Positions 26,768 through 34,976 of a DNA stretch of 64,000 nt are shown here, piece after piece. How positions within the stretch are numbered: position 1 is the first letter of the stretch; the number at the start of each line of letters is the position of its first letter. This stretch comes from Neorhodopirellula lusitana. GTDB taxonomy: Bacteria > Planctomycetota > Planctomycetia > Pirellulales > Pirellulaceae. Under the pieces are notes generated by a model. The model saw only the letters and a program-made list of their open reading frames with translations, was not told the DNA's origin and did no database searches. The position numbers and the translations under genes are program-made. The stretch is taken from positions 1,178,001-1,242,000 of the forward strand of contig NZ_FXUG01000001.1 of the NCBI RefSeq assembly GCF_900182915.1, given 5' to 3'.

Positions 26768-27508
26768 CTAGGCTGCGGCCTTTAAGTGGCGTCGGCGACG
26801 CATGGCCAGCACGCCGATACCACCGAGGAAAAGTGCAACACTGGACGGCTCGGGAACGGCGGTAACATCGACCGTGAGGTTGTCTAGAACAACAGTCGCT
26901 CCAGTATTAGCGTTTGGCGTTACGTTGGGGTTATTGTTGGCGAAAACCAGACCAACAAACTGGTCTGTACCGTTAAAGTTAAAGGTGAAAGGCACATCAG
27001 TACCGGCGCCGGTAATTAATTGGTCAGAACCAAGCGCACTAATCGTTGCGGTTCCGGTAGAACCAGTCGGATCGACGTCGGGGCCTGAATGAAGATCCAA
27101 ACTGACAAGATTTGTGGCATCCACCCCCGTCGCGGCGTATGCCTGAAAAAAGGTTGTCGCACCATCAGTGCCAGCTGTATAGCTCGTCACATCAACCTCA
27201 ACGGTAACGAGTCCGGTTGCCCATCCTGTAGTATCGAGCCAGACGCCACTACCCCTAAATCTATTATCACCAAGGATACCAAGAGTCAGGACATCGCCAG
27301 CGACACCCGGGGTTTGGCTTGAACCAAACCAATCCCCAGCCACGACGTCGGGCGTAGCGCCACCCAGATCCAAGGCTGCGTTGCTCGTAGTATACGAGGT
27401 AGTAAAATCAGTGCTGTACACCAAAGCCGCACTCGCGTTCCCCGCCATCATTAGGACGATTACTGCTGCACATGCGATGTTCTTCAGTCGTAGGATTCTG
27501 TTTTTCAT
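26768..27508 (-). CDS. PEP-CTERM sorted extracellular protein
   Basis: 246 residues starting at an ATG preceded by AAAAGGAAAAAA. The signal peptide spans about residues 1-27 (IACAAVIVLMMAGNASA). The middle is a low-complexity, Thr/Gly/Asp-rich beta domain (LVYSTDFTTSYTT, GTDQFVGLVFANN). The end is a textbook PEP-CTERM signal: VPEPSSVALFLGGIGVLAMRR, that is VPEP, a membrane helix and an Arg cluster. Exosortase recognises this signal and moves such proteins to the outer surface, usually in exopolysaccharide-producing bacteria. No exosortase is in the window. It has its own terminator, so it is a single-gene unit. Confidence 0.9.
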   Translation of the reverse strand: MKNRILRLKNIACAAVIVLMMAGNASAALVYSTDFTTSYTTSNAALDLGGATPDVVAGDWFGSSQTPGVAGDVLTLGILGDNRFRGSGVWLDTTGWATGLVTVEVDVTSYTAGTDGATTFFQAYAATGVDATNLVSLDLHSGPDVDPTGSTGTATISALGSDQLITGAGTDVPFTFNFNGTDQFVGLVFANNNPNVTPNANTGATVVLDNLTVDVTAVPEPSSVALFLGGIGVLAMRRRRHLKAAA

Positions 27509-28045
27509 TGTCGTTTTTTCCTTTTAGGGCACAATCGGCCACCGAAATTCACGGATTCAGGTGCTTATGAGGGCGATATGTCGGTCTAGCATAGCTGAAG
27601 CCAGAAGACGTGTTAGTCAGGTGTTTACCGGACCCGCAAAGTCATTTGTGCCTTGCAAAGTCATCTGTCGTCGACAAAACCACCATGCGGCGACGCTTTT
27701 GCGCAGCGTGGGCGGCTAATTGCGTCGTGCGATCACCGCTCCGCCCATCAAGCGACTTTTCACGTCGCGCGGCACTTCTGGGATTGGTATAGCGAATGTC
27801 GCAAGACTTCCGGCCACGCTCCGAACGCTTGCGAGTCCGGCTACGAGAGAGTTGGATACGCCTAATATTCGAGTTCAATTCCGACATACGGCGTGAAGCG
27901 GAAGCGAATCGGATGCTTTCACCTAACTACGGAAGCAACGACGGTCAGATCGCTTCCTTTGTTCCATTCGACGCTCCCCCCGTTTGCCTCGCCGGTGCGG
28001 CTGTCGGTCATGCCACCAATCGACAATGCATCGGTCAATCAATAT
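27509..28045. other. gap with a dispersed repeat and no convincing gene
   Basis: Short frames only. A plus-strand frame (27796-28098) covers the dispersed repeat (27898-28028) and runs into REP copy H, so it is unlikely to be a gene. The stretch around 27680-27790 is arginine-rich in several frames and shows no recognised product. Confidence 0.5.
27898..28028 (+). repeat. dispersed intergenic repeat, copy 2
   Basis: Matches 8469-8600 in the same orientation, starting GCGGAAGC and ending CATGCCACCAATCGAC. It is followed 17 bases later by REP copy H; copy 1 similarly lies a few hundred bases from REP copy G. Confidence 0.7.
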
Positions 28046-28103
28046 GTGGCCTAGACTTCCAGCCTGGGGTTCGCGGGACTCCCAGGCTAGAAGCCTAGGC
28101 TAC
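28046..28103. repeat. REP-like palindrome, copy H
   Basis: Left arm with two changes (GTGGCCTAGACTTCCAGC), right arm with one. It lies just downstream of the DUF547 gene and is the first copy after the 20-kb REP-free stretch. Confidence 0.92.
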
Positions 28104-28114
28104 GTTTTCGTGTA

Positions 28115-28978
28115 TTAACGGCGTGTCGTGCGAGCAGATGCCTGGTCGTTCAAGCCCCAGTCGTAATCGAGATGCGAGACTGAAACCGAGTTCGCGATCG
28201 CTGCATCGTAGGCTTCGCGTGATGGCAAGTAGGGAGCGAGCTTGCGGAGTTGGGCGGCTTGGTCGTGGCCAAAATCTTCGCCGAACCAGTCTAGGATCGA
28301 CGAGAGCTGGAACTTGCGGCCCGATGCGTCGTATTGAAAGTTGTCAGGATTGGCAAAGAAGACTTTGGTATTGGCGGTTAGCTGAGCATCCAGCTTCTCA
28401 GCCGTATAGGCTTCGGCCAACAGTCGCGGGCAGCTGCGGGAGGCACAAACGATGGCGAAGTGAATCCGTGGCTCACCCATCTTTCGTAGCACTTCATGTT
28501 CCATCTGGTTAAGCGAGTATGGCTTTCCACCAACCGTCAACAACAGGTCGTCCCAGATGTTGTAGCCAAAAACTCTCGCGGTGTGATTGCGGATGCTGGT
28601 CGTCGGATACTCGCGAAGGATTCCATGTACCGTCAATGCGTTATAGGCGTTGATCCAAAAGGCGAGCTTGGCCGCCTGGCTGGCCTGAGCATTCGGGTTT
28701 GCAGTCGAGAGATACGTCAAAAACGTTTCTAGTGACTGCACATCCGCAGCGGACTGTTTCCAGCCCGCGTAGTTGACGTTTCCGTTTTCATCAACATACC
28801 GCTTCAGCAAGGCATCCCAAGTGCGGGGATCGATCCGGTCCATCGAAACTTGCTGATTCGCAGGCACACTGGTACCAACGGTAACCTTCGTCCCGGCCAT
28901 GCACGGGTTCATCGAAAGCAGCGATAGAGCACCAGTGGCCAACGCGATCATGATGTAAGAGGCAGAAGTTTTTCTCAT
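28115..28978 (-). CDS. DUF547 domain protein, secreted
   Basis: 287 residues, ATG with GGAG upstream and a signal peptide (IMIALATGALSLLSMNPCMA). The DUF547 core runs from about residue 45 to 260: WDALLKRYVDENGNVNYAGW, KLAFWINAYNALTVHGIL, the segment SLNQMEHEVLR, HFAIVCASRSCPRL with its conserved Cys-x-x-x-Cys, and ILDWFGEDF. The biochemical function of DUF547 is unknown. In many bacteria it sits near ArsS-type radical SAM genes and their associated transferases, as it does here. It is divergent from the small lipoprotein gene. Confidence 0.88.
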   Translation of the reverse strand: MRKTSASYIMIALATGALSLLSMNPCMAGTKVTVGTSVPANQQVSMDRIDPRTWDALLKRYVDENGNVNYAGWKQSAADVQSLETFLTYLSTANPNAQASQAAKLAFWINAYNALTVHGILREYPTTSIRNHTARVFGYNIWDDLLLTVGGKPYSLNQMEHEVLRKMGEPRIHFAIVCASRSCPRLLAEAYTAEKLDAQLTANTKVFFANPDNFQYDASGRKFQLSSILDWFGEDFGHDQAAQLRKLAPYLPSREAYDAAIANSVSVSHLDYDWGLNDQASARTTRR

Positions 28979-29398
28979 TGGGAGTCTCCGTTCGTTTATT
29001 GAGGCAACTGGAAAGGATGGCTTCCGTTATGCCATTGGTTATTCAATGGCCATCGGAATTCATGTTCCGTCCAAGAGTCGCGTCCGCAGACTGACGAGTC
29101 TGTGAGACTCAACACAATTGCTGGTGAAATGGCAAGTTGCTTCATTGCTCGCAGACATTTCGCCGATTGCATTCGAGCTGATCCGGAACCGTGTCCTCAC
29201 TCGCATGACGTCGGTGATGTGTTGGACAGCACTAACGGTGAGTCACTTCACAGATCAAGGGCTCCGCTTTGGGTTAAATAGTTCCCGCCCCTGTGTTTCG
29301 GCTCACACTGCAAACGGACATGTTTAGCCGAAATAGGAACAGGACAGGAATTCTCGTTCTCAGCTAACCCATGCCAAATTTTCGTAAGGATGCCCCCA
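28979..29398. other. divergent regulatory gap with a CRP/FNR-like half-perfect site
   Basis: This 420-base gap separates the DUF547 gene (leftward) from the lipoprotein gene (rightward). It contains GGTGAGTCACTTCACA at 29237-29252, one base off TGTGA-N6-TCACA, about 150 bases before the lipoprotein start. No gene was seen. Confidence 0.4.
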
Positions 29399-29719
29399 AT
29401 GTCTCGTAAATTACTCACCAGTGCGTCAGTTCGCGGCATTGCTACGTTTGGATGCCTGCTGCTTACCGGATGCCGCCAGCCCGCAGGCTGTCAGGATGGT
29501 AGCTGCTCCGTTCCTTCGGCCGGGTATGGATCGCCCGCCTACTCTGCGTCGCCTTCGTATTCACAACCCGCGTATCAAGGTTCTGGTTCGAGCAATTCAA
29601 TGCCATCGTCTTCCTATTCCGCCCCAACCCAAAGCTACACAGCTCCTCCCCAAAGTTACTCAGCTCCAGGCGGTTCTGGGACGCGTTCCACGCCATCTGG
29701 CGGTTCGGGTACACGTTAA
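29399..29719 (+). CDS. small Ser/Tyr/Pro-rich lipoprotein
   Basis: 106 residues starting at MSRKLLTS, with TAAGGA about eight bases before the ATG. A lipoprotein signal ends in LLTGC near residue 24. After CRQPAGCQDGSC the rest is low complexity: repeats of SYSAP and SQPAYQ, then GGSGTRSTPSGGSGTR. It should be an outer- or inner-membrane-anchored, disordered surface protein. No enzymatic domain is visible. It is followed by REP copy I and then the arsS-like gene on the same strand. Confidence 0.75.
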   Translation: MSRKLLTSASVRGIATFGCLLLTGCRQPAGCQDGSCSVPSAGYGSPAYSASPSYSQPAYQGSGSSNSMPSSSYSAPTQSYTAPPQSYSAPGGSGTRSTPSGGSGTR

Positions 29720-29793
29720 GTGAAGACGAGAAACTTTTCTTGATCTCTGTAAGGTTCGTGTGAGTCTACCGTCTTCCCTTGCGAACGTATCCC

Positions 29794-29861
29794 GTAGCCT
29801 AGGCTTCCAGCCTGGGTCTCGTTCATGCATCTAATTGTCCCAGGCTAGAAGCCTAGGCTAC
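29794..29861. repeat. REP-like palindrome, copy I
   Basis: Complete left arm, right arm with one change, loop of about 22 bases. It ends 13 bases before the arsS-like start, so it could affect translation or transcript ends at this junction. Confidence 0.93.
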
Positions 29862-29874
29862 GCAAAGAACCACC

Positions 29875-30936
29875 ATGCAATTATCACTTCTAAGACAAAA
29901 AAGCGAACTCGCCAACGCAGCCATGCAGCGAGAAATCCTCGAAGGAGAATCGCAGCCGCGGCAGCCATACTTCGACGAAAAACTTCGCTCCAGCGGTCTG
30001 TCATATCTTCGTGCCACTGGCATCGAAGTGCTGCAGATCAACGTCGGCAAGCTGTGTAACCAAACTTGCACACATTGCCACGTCGACGCCGGGCCAGACC
30101 GTCGCGAAAGCATGTCGCGGGAAACGGCAGAGCAGATCATTGATGTACTCGAGAACAACGACATACCGACGCTGGATATCACCGGTGGTGCACCGGAGAT
30201 GAACCCCAATTTTCGTTGGCTTGTCGAGCAAGCTCACAAGCTTGGACGCCGAGTGATTGACCGCTGCAACCTAACGATCTTAGTGGCCAATGGATTCAAG
30301 GACTTACCCGATTTTCTTGCTGAACATGATGTCGAGGTCGTCGCCTCTTTACCATGCTACATGGAAGAGAACTGCGATAGCCAACGCGGCGACGGCGTCT
30401 TTAAGCGTTCCAATGACGCGCTGCACCGACTGAATCAACTGGGGTACGGGCACCCCGGATCGGGTCGAAAGTTGACGCTCGTTTACAACCCGACTGGAAT
30501 CTCTCTACCTCCGTCGCAAGAACAACTTGAATCGACCCACCGCGACGAGCTGAAATCGCGTTACGGCATTGTCTTTTCGGAACTGCACACGATCACCAAC
30601 CTTCCAATCAGCCGGTTCCTCGATGATCTGCTCCAGGGCGACCAACTTGATGAGTACATGCAGAAGCTGATCGACAGCTTCAATCCGGTCACGGTCGATG
30701 GCGTCATGTGCCGCACGATGCTCTCTGTTGATTGGCAGGGAAGACTGTTTGACTGTGATTTCAACCAGATGTTGAGTATGGGATTGTCCGCCGACCTCCC
30801 ACAACACATTTCGGATTTCGATCCAGCGAGACTTGGCGACCGCTCAATCCAGACCGGCCGGCATTGCTTCGGCTGTACAGCCGGATGCGGTTCGAGTTGC
30901 CAGGGAGCCGTGGTGAAGATCGGAGCAGCTCAGTGA
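29875..30936 (+). CDS. arsS: radical SAM/Cys-rich protein, ArsS-like (arsenosugar biosynthesis)
   Basis: 353 residues. The radical SAM cluster motif CNQTCTHC is near residue 60, followed by VDAGPDRRESM and DITGGAPEMNPNF. The family-specific segment ASLPCYMEENCDSQRGDG is near residue 160, and the C-terminal Cys-rich domain ends HCFGCTAGCGSSCQGAV. This fits the radical SAM (seleno)protein family that makes the deoxyadenosyl-arsenic bond in arsenosugar synthesis. All positions that are selenocysteine in some relatives are Cys here, and no in-frame TGA was found. The stop TGA overlaps the GTG start of the phosphate transporter gene. No arsenic methyltransferase gene is in the window, so the arsenic role rests on family membership. 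Confidence 0.85.
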   Translation: MQLSLLRQKSELANAAMQREILEGESQPRQPYFDEKLRSSGLSYLRATGIEVLQINVGKLCNQTCTHCHVDAGPDRRESMSRETAEQIIDVLENNDIPTLDITGGAPEMNPNFRWLVEQAHKLGRRVIDRCNLTILVANGFKDLPDFLAEHDVEVVASLPCYMEENCDSQRGDGVFKRSNDALHRLNQLGYGHPGSGRKLTLVYNPTGISLPPSQEQLESTHRDELKSRYGIVFSELHTITNLPISRFLDDLLQGDQLDEYMQKLIDSFNPVTVDGVMCRTMLSVDWQGRLFDCDFNQMLSMGLSADLPQHISDFDPARLGDRSIQTGRHCFGCTAGCGSSCQGAVVKIGAAQ

Positions 30937-32039
30937 TCGTCCTTTTTGCTCTCGTAGCAGGCATTTTGTTGGCCTACGCGAACGGTTCGAACGACAACTT
31001 TAAAGGTGTCGCCACATTGTACGGCAGCGACACAACGACGTACCGCCGAGCACTCGTGTGGGCGACGGCAACTACTGCGGCAGGTTCGCTGACGGCCGTT
31101 TGGCTCGCTCGCGAATTGCTGGAACGATTCTCTGGCAAAGGAATCGTGCCGGACGCACTCGTGGATCAGAATGAATTCGGCGTTGCAGTCGCGTTGGCTG
31201 CAGGCGTGACCGTGATGCTGGCGAGCCGCTTTGGGTTTCCGATTTCTACCACTCACGCTTTGGTGGGCTCGATGGTTGGAGCCGCGGGGGCTTCATCGTT
31301 TGCCGTCGATTGGAATGTTCTGTCGACTAAGCTAATGGCACCGCTTTTGCTTAGCCCACTGATTGCGATCCTCGTTACATCAGTCCTGTATCTGACGTTT
31401 CGCCGAACCCGGATTGCGATGGGGATTACGAAAGAAACATGTCTTTGCAGCGGTCGCGAAGTCGTCGAGGTTGTTCCGTTGGGATCGAGCGCGATGGCAA
31501 TGATGCGTGCTGAGGAGCTTTCGGTCACGATGGGGACCAACGTAAGCTGTCGAGACCATTATGCCGGCAACCTTGTGGGTGTCGATGCTCGTCAGTCGCT
31601 CGACACCATGCATTTCCTTTCTGCGGGGATGGTCAGCTTCGCGCGTGGCTTGAATGACACGCCGAAGATCGCCGCGCTGCTATTGATTGTCCCTGCTCTG
31701 AATTCGCTGACCGCAACGGTATTGTGCGGCTTGGCGATCGCCATCGGTGGCTGGTTCGGTGCGAAGAAGATCGCCGAAAAGCTGAGCCACGGCATTACTG
31801 AAATGAACGCCGGCCAAGGGTTCACCGCGAATCTGGTCACGTCAGTCTTGGTCGTGTTCGCGAGCCGCTGGGGGTTGCCTGTATCGACCACCCATGTTTC
31901 CTGTGGCGCGCTGTTCGGAATCGGAAGTGTGACCGGTCAAGCGAACTGGAAGTCGATTGGTCAGATCTTGCTCGCATGGGTGACGACCCTCCCGGCGGCC
32001 GCGTTAATCGCCTGGCTCGTTTTCAAAGTGCTAACGTAG
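30933..32039 (+). CDS. PiT-family inorganic phosphate transporter
   Basis: 368 residues from a GTG that overlaps the arsS stop (GTGA). The longer upstream frame would lie entirely within arsS and adds only polar residues. It shows the two PiT signatures, YANGSNDNFKGVATLYG near the start and ARGLNDTPKIAALLL in the second half, with about ten membrane segments. The central cytoplasmic part contains TKETCLCSGREVVEV with a Cys pair. PiT carriers import phosphate, and some take up or exclude arsenate, which fits coupling to ArsS. The stop TAG is the TAG of REP copy J. Confidence 0.9.
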   Translation: MIVLFALVAGILLAYANGSNDNFKGVATLYGSDTTTYRRALVWATATTAAGSLTAVWLARELLERFSGKGIVPDALVDQNEFGVAVALAAGVTVMLASRFGFPISTTHALVGSMVGAAGASSFAVDWNVLSTKLMAPLLLSPLIAILVTSVLYLTFRRTRIAMGITKETCLCSGREVVEVVPLGSSAMAMMRAEELSVTMGTNVSCRDHYAGNLVGVDARQSLDTMHFLSAGMVSFARGLNDTPKIAALLLIVPALNSLTATVLCGLAIAIGGWFGAKKIAEKLSHGITEMNAGQGFTANLVTSVLVVFASRWGLPVSTTHVSCGALFGIGSVTGQANWKSIGQILLAWVTTLPAAALIAWLVFKVLT

Positions 32040-32093
32040 CCTAGGCTTCCAGCCTGGGTTCCGCTGTTGTCCCAGGCTGGAAGCCTAGGCTAC
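32036..32093. repeat. REP-like palindrome, copy J
   Basis: Complete perfect arms around a 12-base loop. It supplies the stop codon of the phosphate transporter gene and lies 28 bases before the transferase gene. Confidence 0.96.
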
Positions 32094-32121
32094 GTCATTC
32101 GAATCTTTCAAGTGAGACACG

Positions 32122-33456
32122 ATGAAGCCACAAAACGATCGTGTCATCGTATTCTCGAGGTATCCCGAACCAGGCGTCACGAAAACTCGTATGATTCCGG
32201 CGTTGGGGCCTGAACGCGCCGCACAACTTCAGCAGGCGCTCACGAAACGGACCCTCGATGTTGTGAATCGCTTCGGCGCAGACCATCCATGTGACTTGGA
32301 GGTGCGGTTCGCTGGCGGTGAATCGGCGCGAATGAGTCTTATGTTTGGAGCGGGCCTATCTTATCGGTCCCAGAGCGAGGGCGACTTGGACCAGCGATTG
32401 GTCGATGCCTTCGCGACTGCGTTCAAGGAAGGGGTAACACGAGTCGTGGTGGTGGGGGCGGATTGCCCGGGAATTGACTCAGCGATTCTCGACGAAGCAA
32501 TCAACGCTTTGTCACACGCCGATGTGGTCCTGGGACCGGCGATTGACGGTGGCTACTATCTGATTGGACTAAGCACGAATCAGCCTCAACTCTTTCAGCA
32601 AATTGACTGGGGCGGCGTAAACGTCTTCCGACAGACCATTGAGAAGGCAAAGCAGTCGCGATGCAAAGTTCATTGTTTGCGAACGCTTTCGGATGTTGAC
32701 TATCCAGAGGATTTGGTTGTTTGTCGACGTTATCCTGAGACATTCGAAAAACTGCTTCCCCGGACCCGCGAGGGTGTGTTGTCGGTCATTGTGCCGACAC
32801 TGAATGAAGAGCGACGCATCGAACAGACGCTCTGTCGAGCGGTTGGATTGCCGAATGTCGAAGTCATCGTTGCGGACGGCGGCAGCGAAGATTCGACGAT
32901 CGACATCGCGCGCCAAATGGGTGCGGCGGTTGTCTCAGCCAATCCAGGGCGCGGGCGTCAGATGAATGCTGGCGCAGCGATTTCGAGCGGTGACGTGTTG
33001 CTGTTCTTGCATGCTGACACCCAGCTGCCGGATTCCTTTCACCAGCACGTTCGGGCGACCCTCCAGCACGGCGCAATCGCGGGAGCCTTTTCGTTGCGGA
33101 TCGACGGTGATCGGTTTGGGCTGAGAGGGATTGAGAAAGGTGTGAACATCCGGTCGAATTTTCTTGGGCGACCTTACGGGGACCAGGGTTTGTTCGTATC
33201 GGCAAGTCGGTTCTTTAAATGCGGTGGTTTTCCGAATTGGCCGTTGATGGAAGACGTCGAGCTATGCCGCCGCTTGCGGAAGCAGGGAACCATCTCGCTT
33301 GCCGAAGCCGCCGTCACAACATCGGCTCGCCGGTGGATGCATTTGGGAATCCTGAAAACCACGTTCATCAACCAACTTTGCATCGCCAGCTTTTACCTTG
33401 GTGTCTCGCCAACGAAACTCGATCGCTGGTATCGGTCGCGACGTTCGGTTTCGTAA
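32122..33456 (+). CDS. fused radical-SAM/selenodomain-associated transferases 1 and 2
   Basis: 444 residues made of two domains that are normally separate proteins. Residues about 1-210 are a DUF2064-type nucleotidyl/glycosyltransferase (VIVFSRYPEPGVTKTRM, VVGADCPGIDSAILDEA, GPAIDGGYYLIGL). Residues about 218-435 are a GT2-type glycosyltransferase (LSVIVPTLNEERRIEQTL, VIVADGGSEDSTIDIA, LLFLHADTQLP). Both named families were defined by their association with ArsS-like radical SAM proteins, which is exactly the context here. They are thought to build or attach the sugar part of arsenosugar-type products; direct evidence is limited. Fusion implies the two act in sequence. Confidence 0.88.
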   Translation: MKPQNDRVIVFSRYPEPGVTKTRMIPALGPERAAQLQQALTKRTLDVVNRFGADHPCDLEVRFAGGESARMSLMFGAGLSYRSQSEGDLDQRLVDAFATAFKEGVTRVVVVGADCPGIDSAILDEAINALSHADVVLGPAIDGGYYLIGLSTNQPQLFQQIDWGGVNVFRQTIEKAKQSRCKVHCLRTLSDVDYPEDLVVCRRYPETFEKLLPRTREGVLSVIVPTLNEERRIEQTLCRAVGLPNVEVIVADGGSEDSTIDIARQMGAAVVSANPGRGRQMNAGAAISSGDVLLFLHADTQLPDSFHQHVRATLQHGAIAGAFSLRIDGDRFGLRGIEKGVNIRSNFLGRPYGDQGLFVSASRFFKCGGFPNWPLMEDVELCRRLRKQGTISLAEAAVTTSARRWMHLGILKTTFINQLCIASFYLGVSPTKLDRWYRSRRSVS

Positions 33457-33494
33457 GTTATAAAACCAATCGTTGAGCAATCTGGAGGGCAGCG

Positions 33495-34496
33495 TCAGCG
33501 ACTTACGATCTCGGTTTCAGGCCGAAATGCATGCCATGCAAACCAGAATGTATTCATCCACTGAAGTCCGGCGTCAGCCTTGACGACTCGAATCGTTTGA
33601 TCGTTGGCGTCGAATGCAACTGTCAACTTTTTGCTGCCGAGCGACTGTTCGATTTCCGTCGATTTCCCTCCAAACGCAGAAATGGGAATCGCTAATGCGT
33701 TGGCATCGTCCCAAACGCCCAGCACACTCTCCTTCAAGGGCAACGCGTTGTTTATTGGCTTTACCGGAAACATCAGTTGGGTCTGTTTGAAATAGCGTGT
33801 GTACGGACTGCCTTGATAGTTTCGCCGGTGGCCAGTTTCCGATGAGAGGACTGTTGTGTTTGGGTTGCGAGCTTGCCAGGCAGCCCACGTGGTGAGTTCC
33901 ATTGGTAAAACGGTTAACTTCATGCCAGCACCGGGGCCAGAAACGCCTTCGCCTTTCACCTGCGACCAGAGACTTTCCATGTTGGATCGATCGTACATCA
34001 ACACGTTGCTGTTGTAGAGCAAACCTGAGACGCCGAACTCCCGTTCGCCAAGCGGAGTCCGGCGATCAAATACGACTGCCGAATCGCACAGCGGGCAATA
34101 GGTCACAGCGATCGGAAGCTCGCCGATGCGATCGTTAATGATCTCGTGATAGTTCAAAATTGCGAGCGGATAGGCACGCGATTCACCACCGGACTCAACG
34201 CCAATCACTCGATCGCCGGCTCGCAAGTAAGTCGCTTCCGCGGCCGAAATCATCGTTGGATTCGACAGAGAAGGAATACCGTCTTTGGGAGGGCCACCGG
34301 AGCGAATCTCTTGGACGGGAATGGTTGCTTGTCTCAAATCAAAACCGATACCGCCTTGACCTCGAAGCTGCACCGATTGGACGACTAGCTGATCGCTGGT
34401 AGGACGATCAACGTGACGCTGCAGCGACCATGGCACTGCAATCGTTAACGGAATTAAAAGCAGCAGACTGCGGGTCAGTCCGGACTGAATACCCAT
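33495..34496 (-). CDS. DUF3179 domain protein
   Basis: 333 residues with an N-terminal membrane anchor or uncleaved signal (LLLLIPLTIAVPWS). The DUF3179 core is clear: SRAYPLAILNYHEIINDRIG, AVTYCPLCDSAVVFDR with the CPLC motif, FGVSGLLYNSNVLMYDR and SLWSQVKGEGVSGP. Function is unknown; the exported CPLC motif suggests metal or redox chemistry. It converges with the fused transferase gene and is followed upstream by REP copy K. Confidence 0.88.
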   Translation of the reverse strand: MGIQSGLTRSLLLLIPLTIAVPWSLQRHVDRPTSDQLVVQSVQLRGQGGIGFDLRQATIPVQEIRSGGPPKDGIPSLSNPTMISAAEATYLRAGDRVIGVESGGESRAYPLAILNYHEIINDRIGELPIAVTYCPLCDSAVVFDRRTPLGEREFGVSGLLYNSNVLMYDRSNMESLWSQVKGEGVSGPGAGMKLTVLPMELTTWAAWQARNPNTTVLSSETGHRRNYQGSPYTRYFKQTQLMFPVKPINNALPLKESVLGVWDDANALAIPISAFGGKSTEIEQSLGSKKLTVAFDANDQTIRVVKADAGLQWMNTFWFAWHAFRPETEIVSR

Positions 34497-34555
34497 TTCG
34501 GATCAACTCCCTTTCGATGAATTAAGATGCCTGAGTGAGCGGCATGACAATCAAC

Positions 34556-34613
34556 GTAGTCTAGGCTTCCAGCCTGGGTTTTGATGAGGTCCCAGGCTGG
34601 AAGCTTAGGCTAC
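34556..34613. repeat. REP-like palindrome, copy K
   Basis: Arms with one change each (GTAGTCTAGGC on the left, AAGCTTAGGC on the right). It provides the TAA stop of the short minus-strand gene at 34605-34754. This is the last copy in the window. Confidence 0.93.
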
Positions 34614-34754
34614 GCAAGGATCAGGAACGTCCACTGTGGTTAACGGTGCAGCGTACCCGCCACGCGATTCGCTTTGCGCATGGGCATCACTGCAGAGTGA
34701 GCCAATCAAAGATACGAACACAACACTTGCAAAACAGTTCGTAACAATCTTCAT
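34605..34754 (-). CDS. short secreted peptide terminated by REP sequence
   Basis: 49 residues from MKIVTNCFASVVFVSLIGSL, a credible signal peptide cleaved near DAHAQ, with GAGGCTCCCACG before the ATG. The mature part is only about 25 residues (SESRGGYAAPLTTVDVPDPC) and its stop lies in REP copy K, so the original gene may have been longer and cut by the element. It is divergent from the YHS-like gene. No family was recognised. Confidence 0.45.
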   Translation of the reverse strand: MKIVTNCFASVVFVSLIGSLCSDAHAQSESRGGYAAPLTTVDVPDPCVA

Positions 34755-34847
34755 CGTGGGAGCCTCTTGATCGAGTGGGCATGGGAAGCCAATGCGTTCC
34801 CAGCATGTTAAGCGGCTCGCATTCTGGTCTGACACGATTGGCGAAGT

Positions 34848-34863
34848 TGTGAGTGATCTCACA
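34848..34863. promoter_or_regulatory. CRP/FNR-type palindromic operator candidate
   Basis: TGTGAGTGATCTCACA differs from the site at 7923 by one base in the spacer. It lies between two divergent genes, about 114 bases before the YHS-like start and about 94 bases before the short-peptide start, so it could control both. Confidence 0.55.
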
Positions 34864-34976
34864 GACGAAAAAAGTTTTCCCGGCGATAATTTGGGGAGTA
34901 AGGAAACGCAGTGGCTTCCGTCAACCCACTGGAGTCAAAAACCTTTCCATCACTCACATCTTCAAAGAGAGACACG

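Noticed and set aside
29875-30936. Selenoprotein form of ArsS
   Set aside because: No in-frame TGA; the relevant positions are Cys codons.
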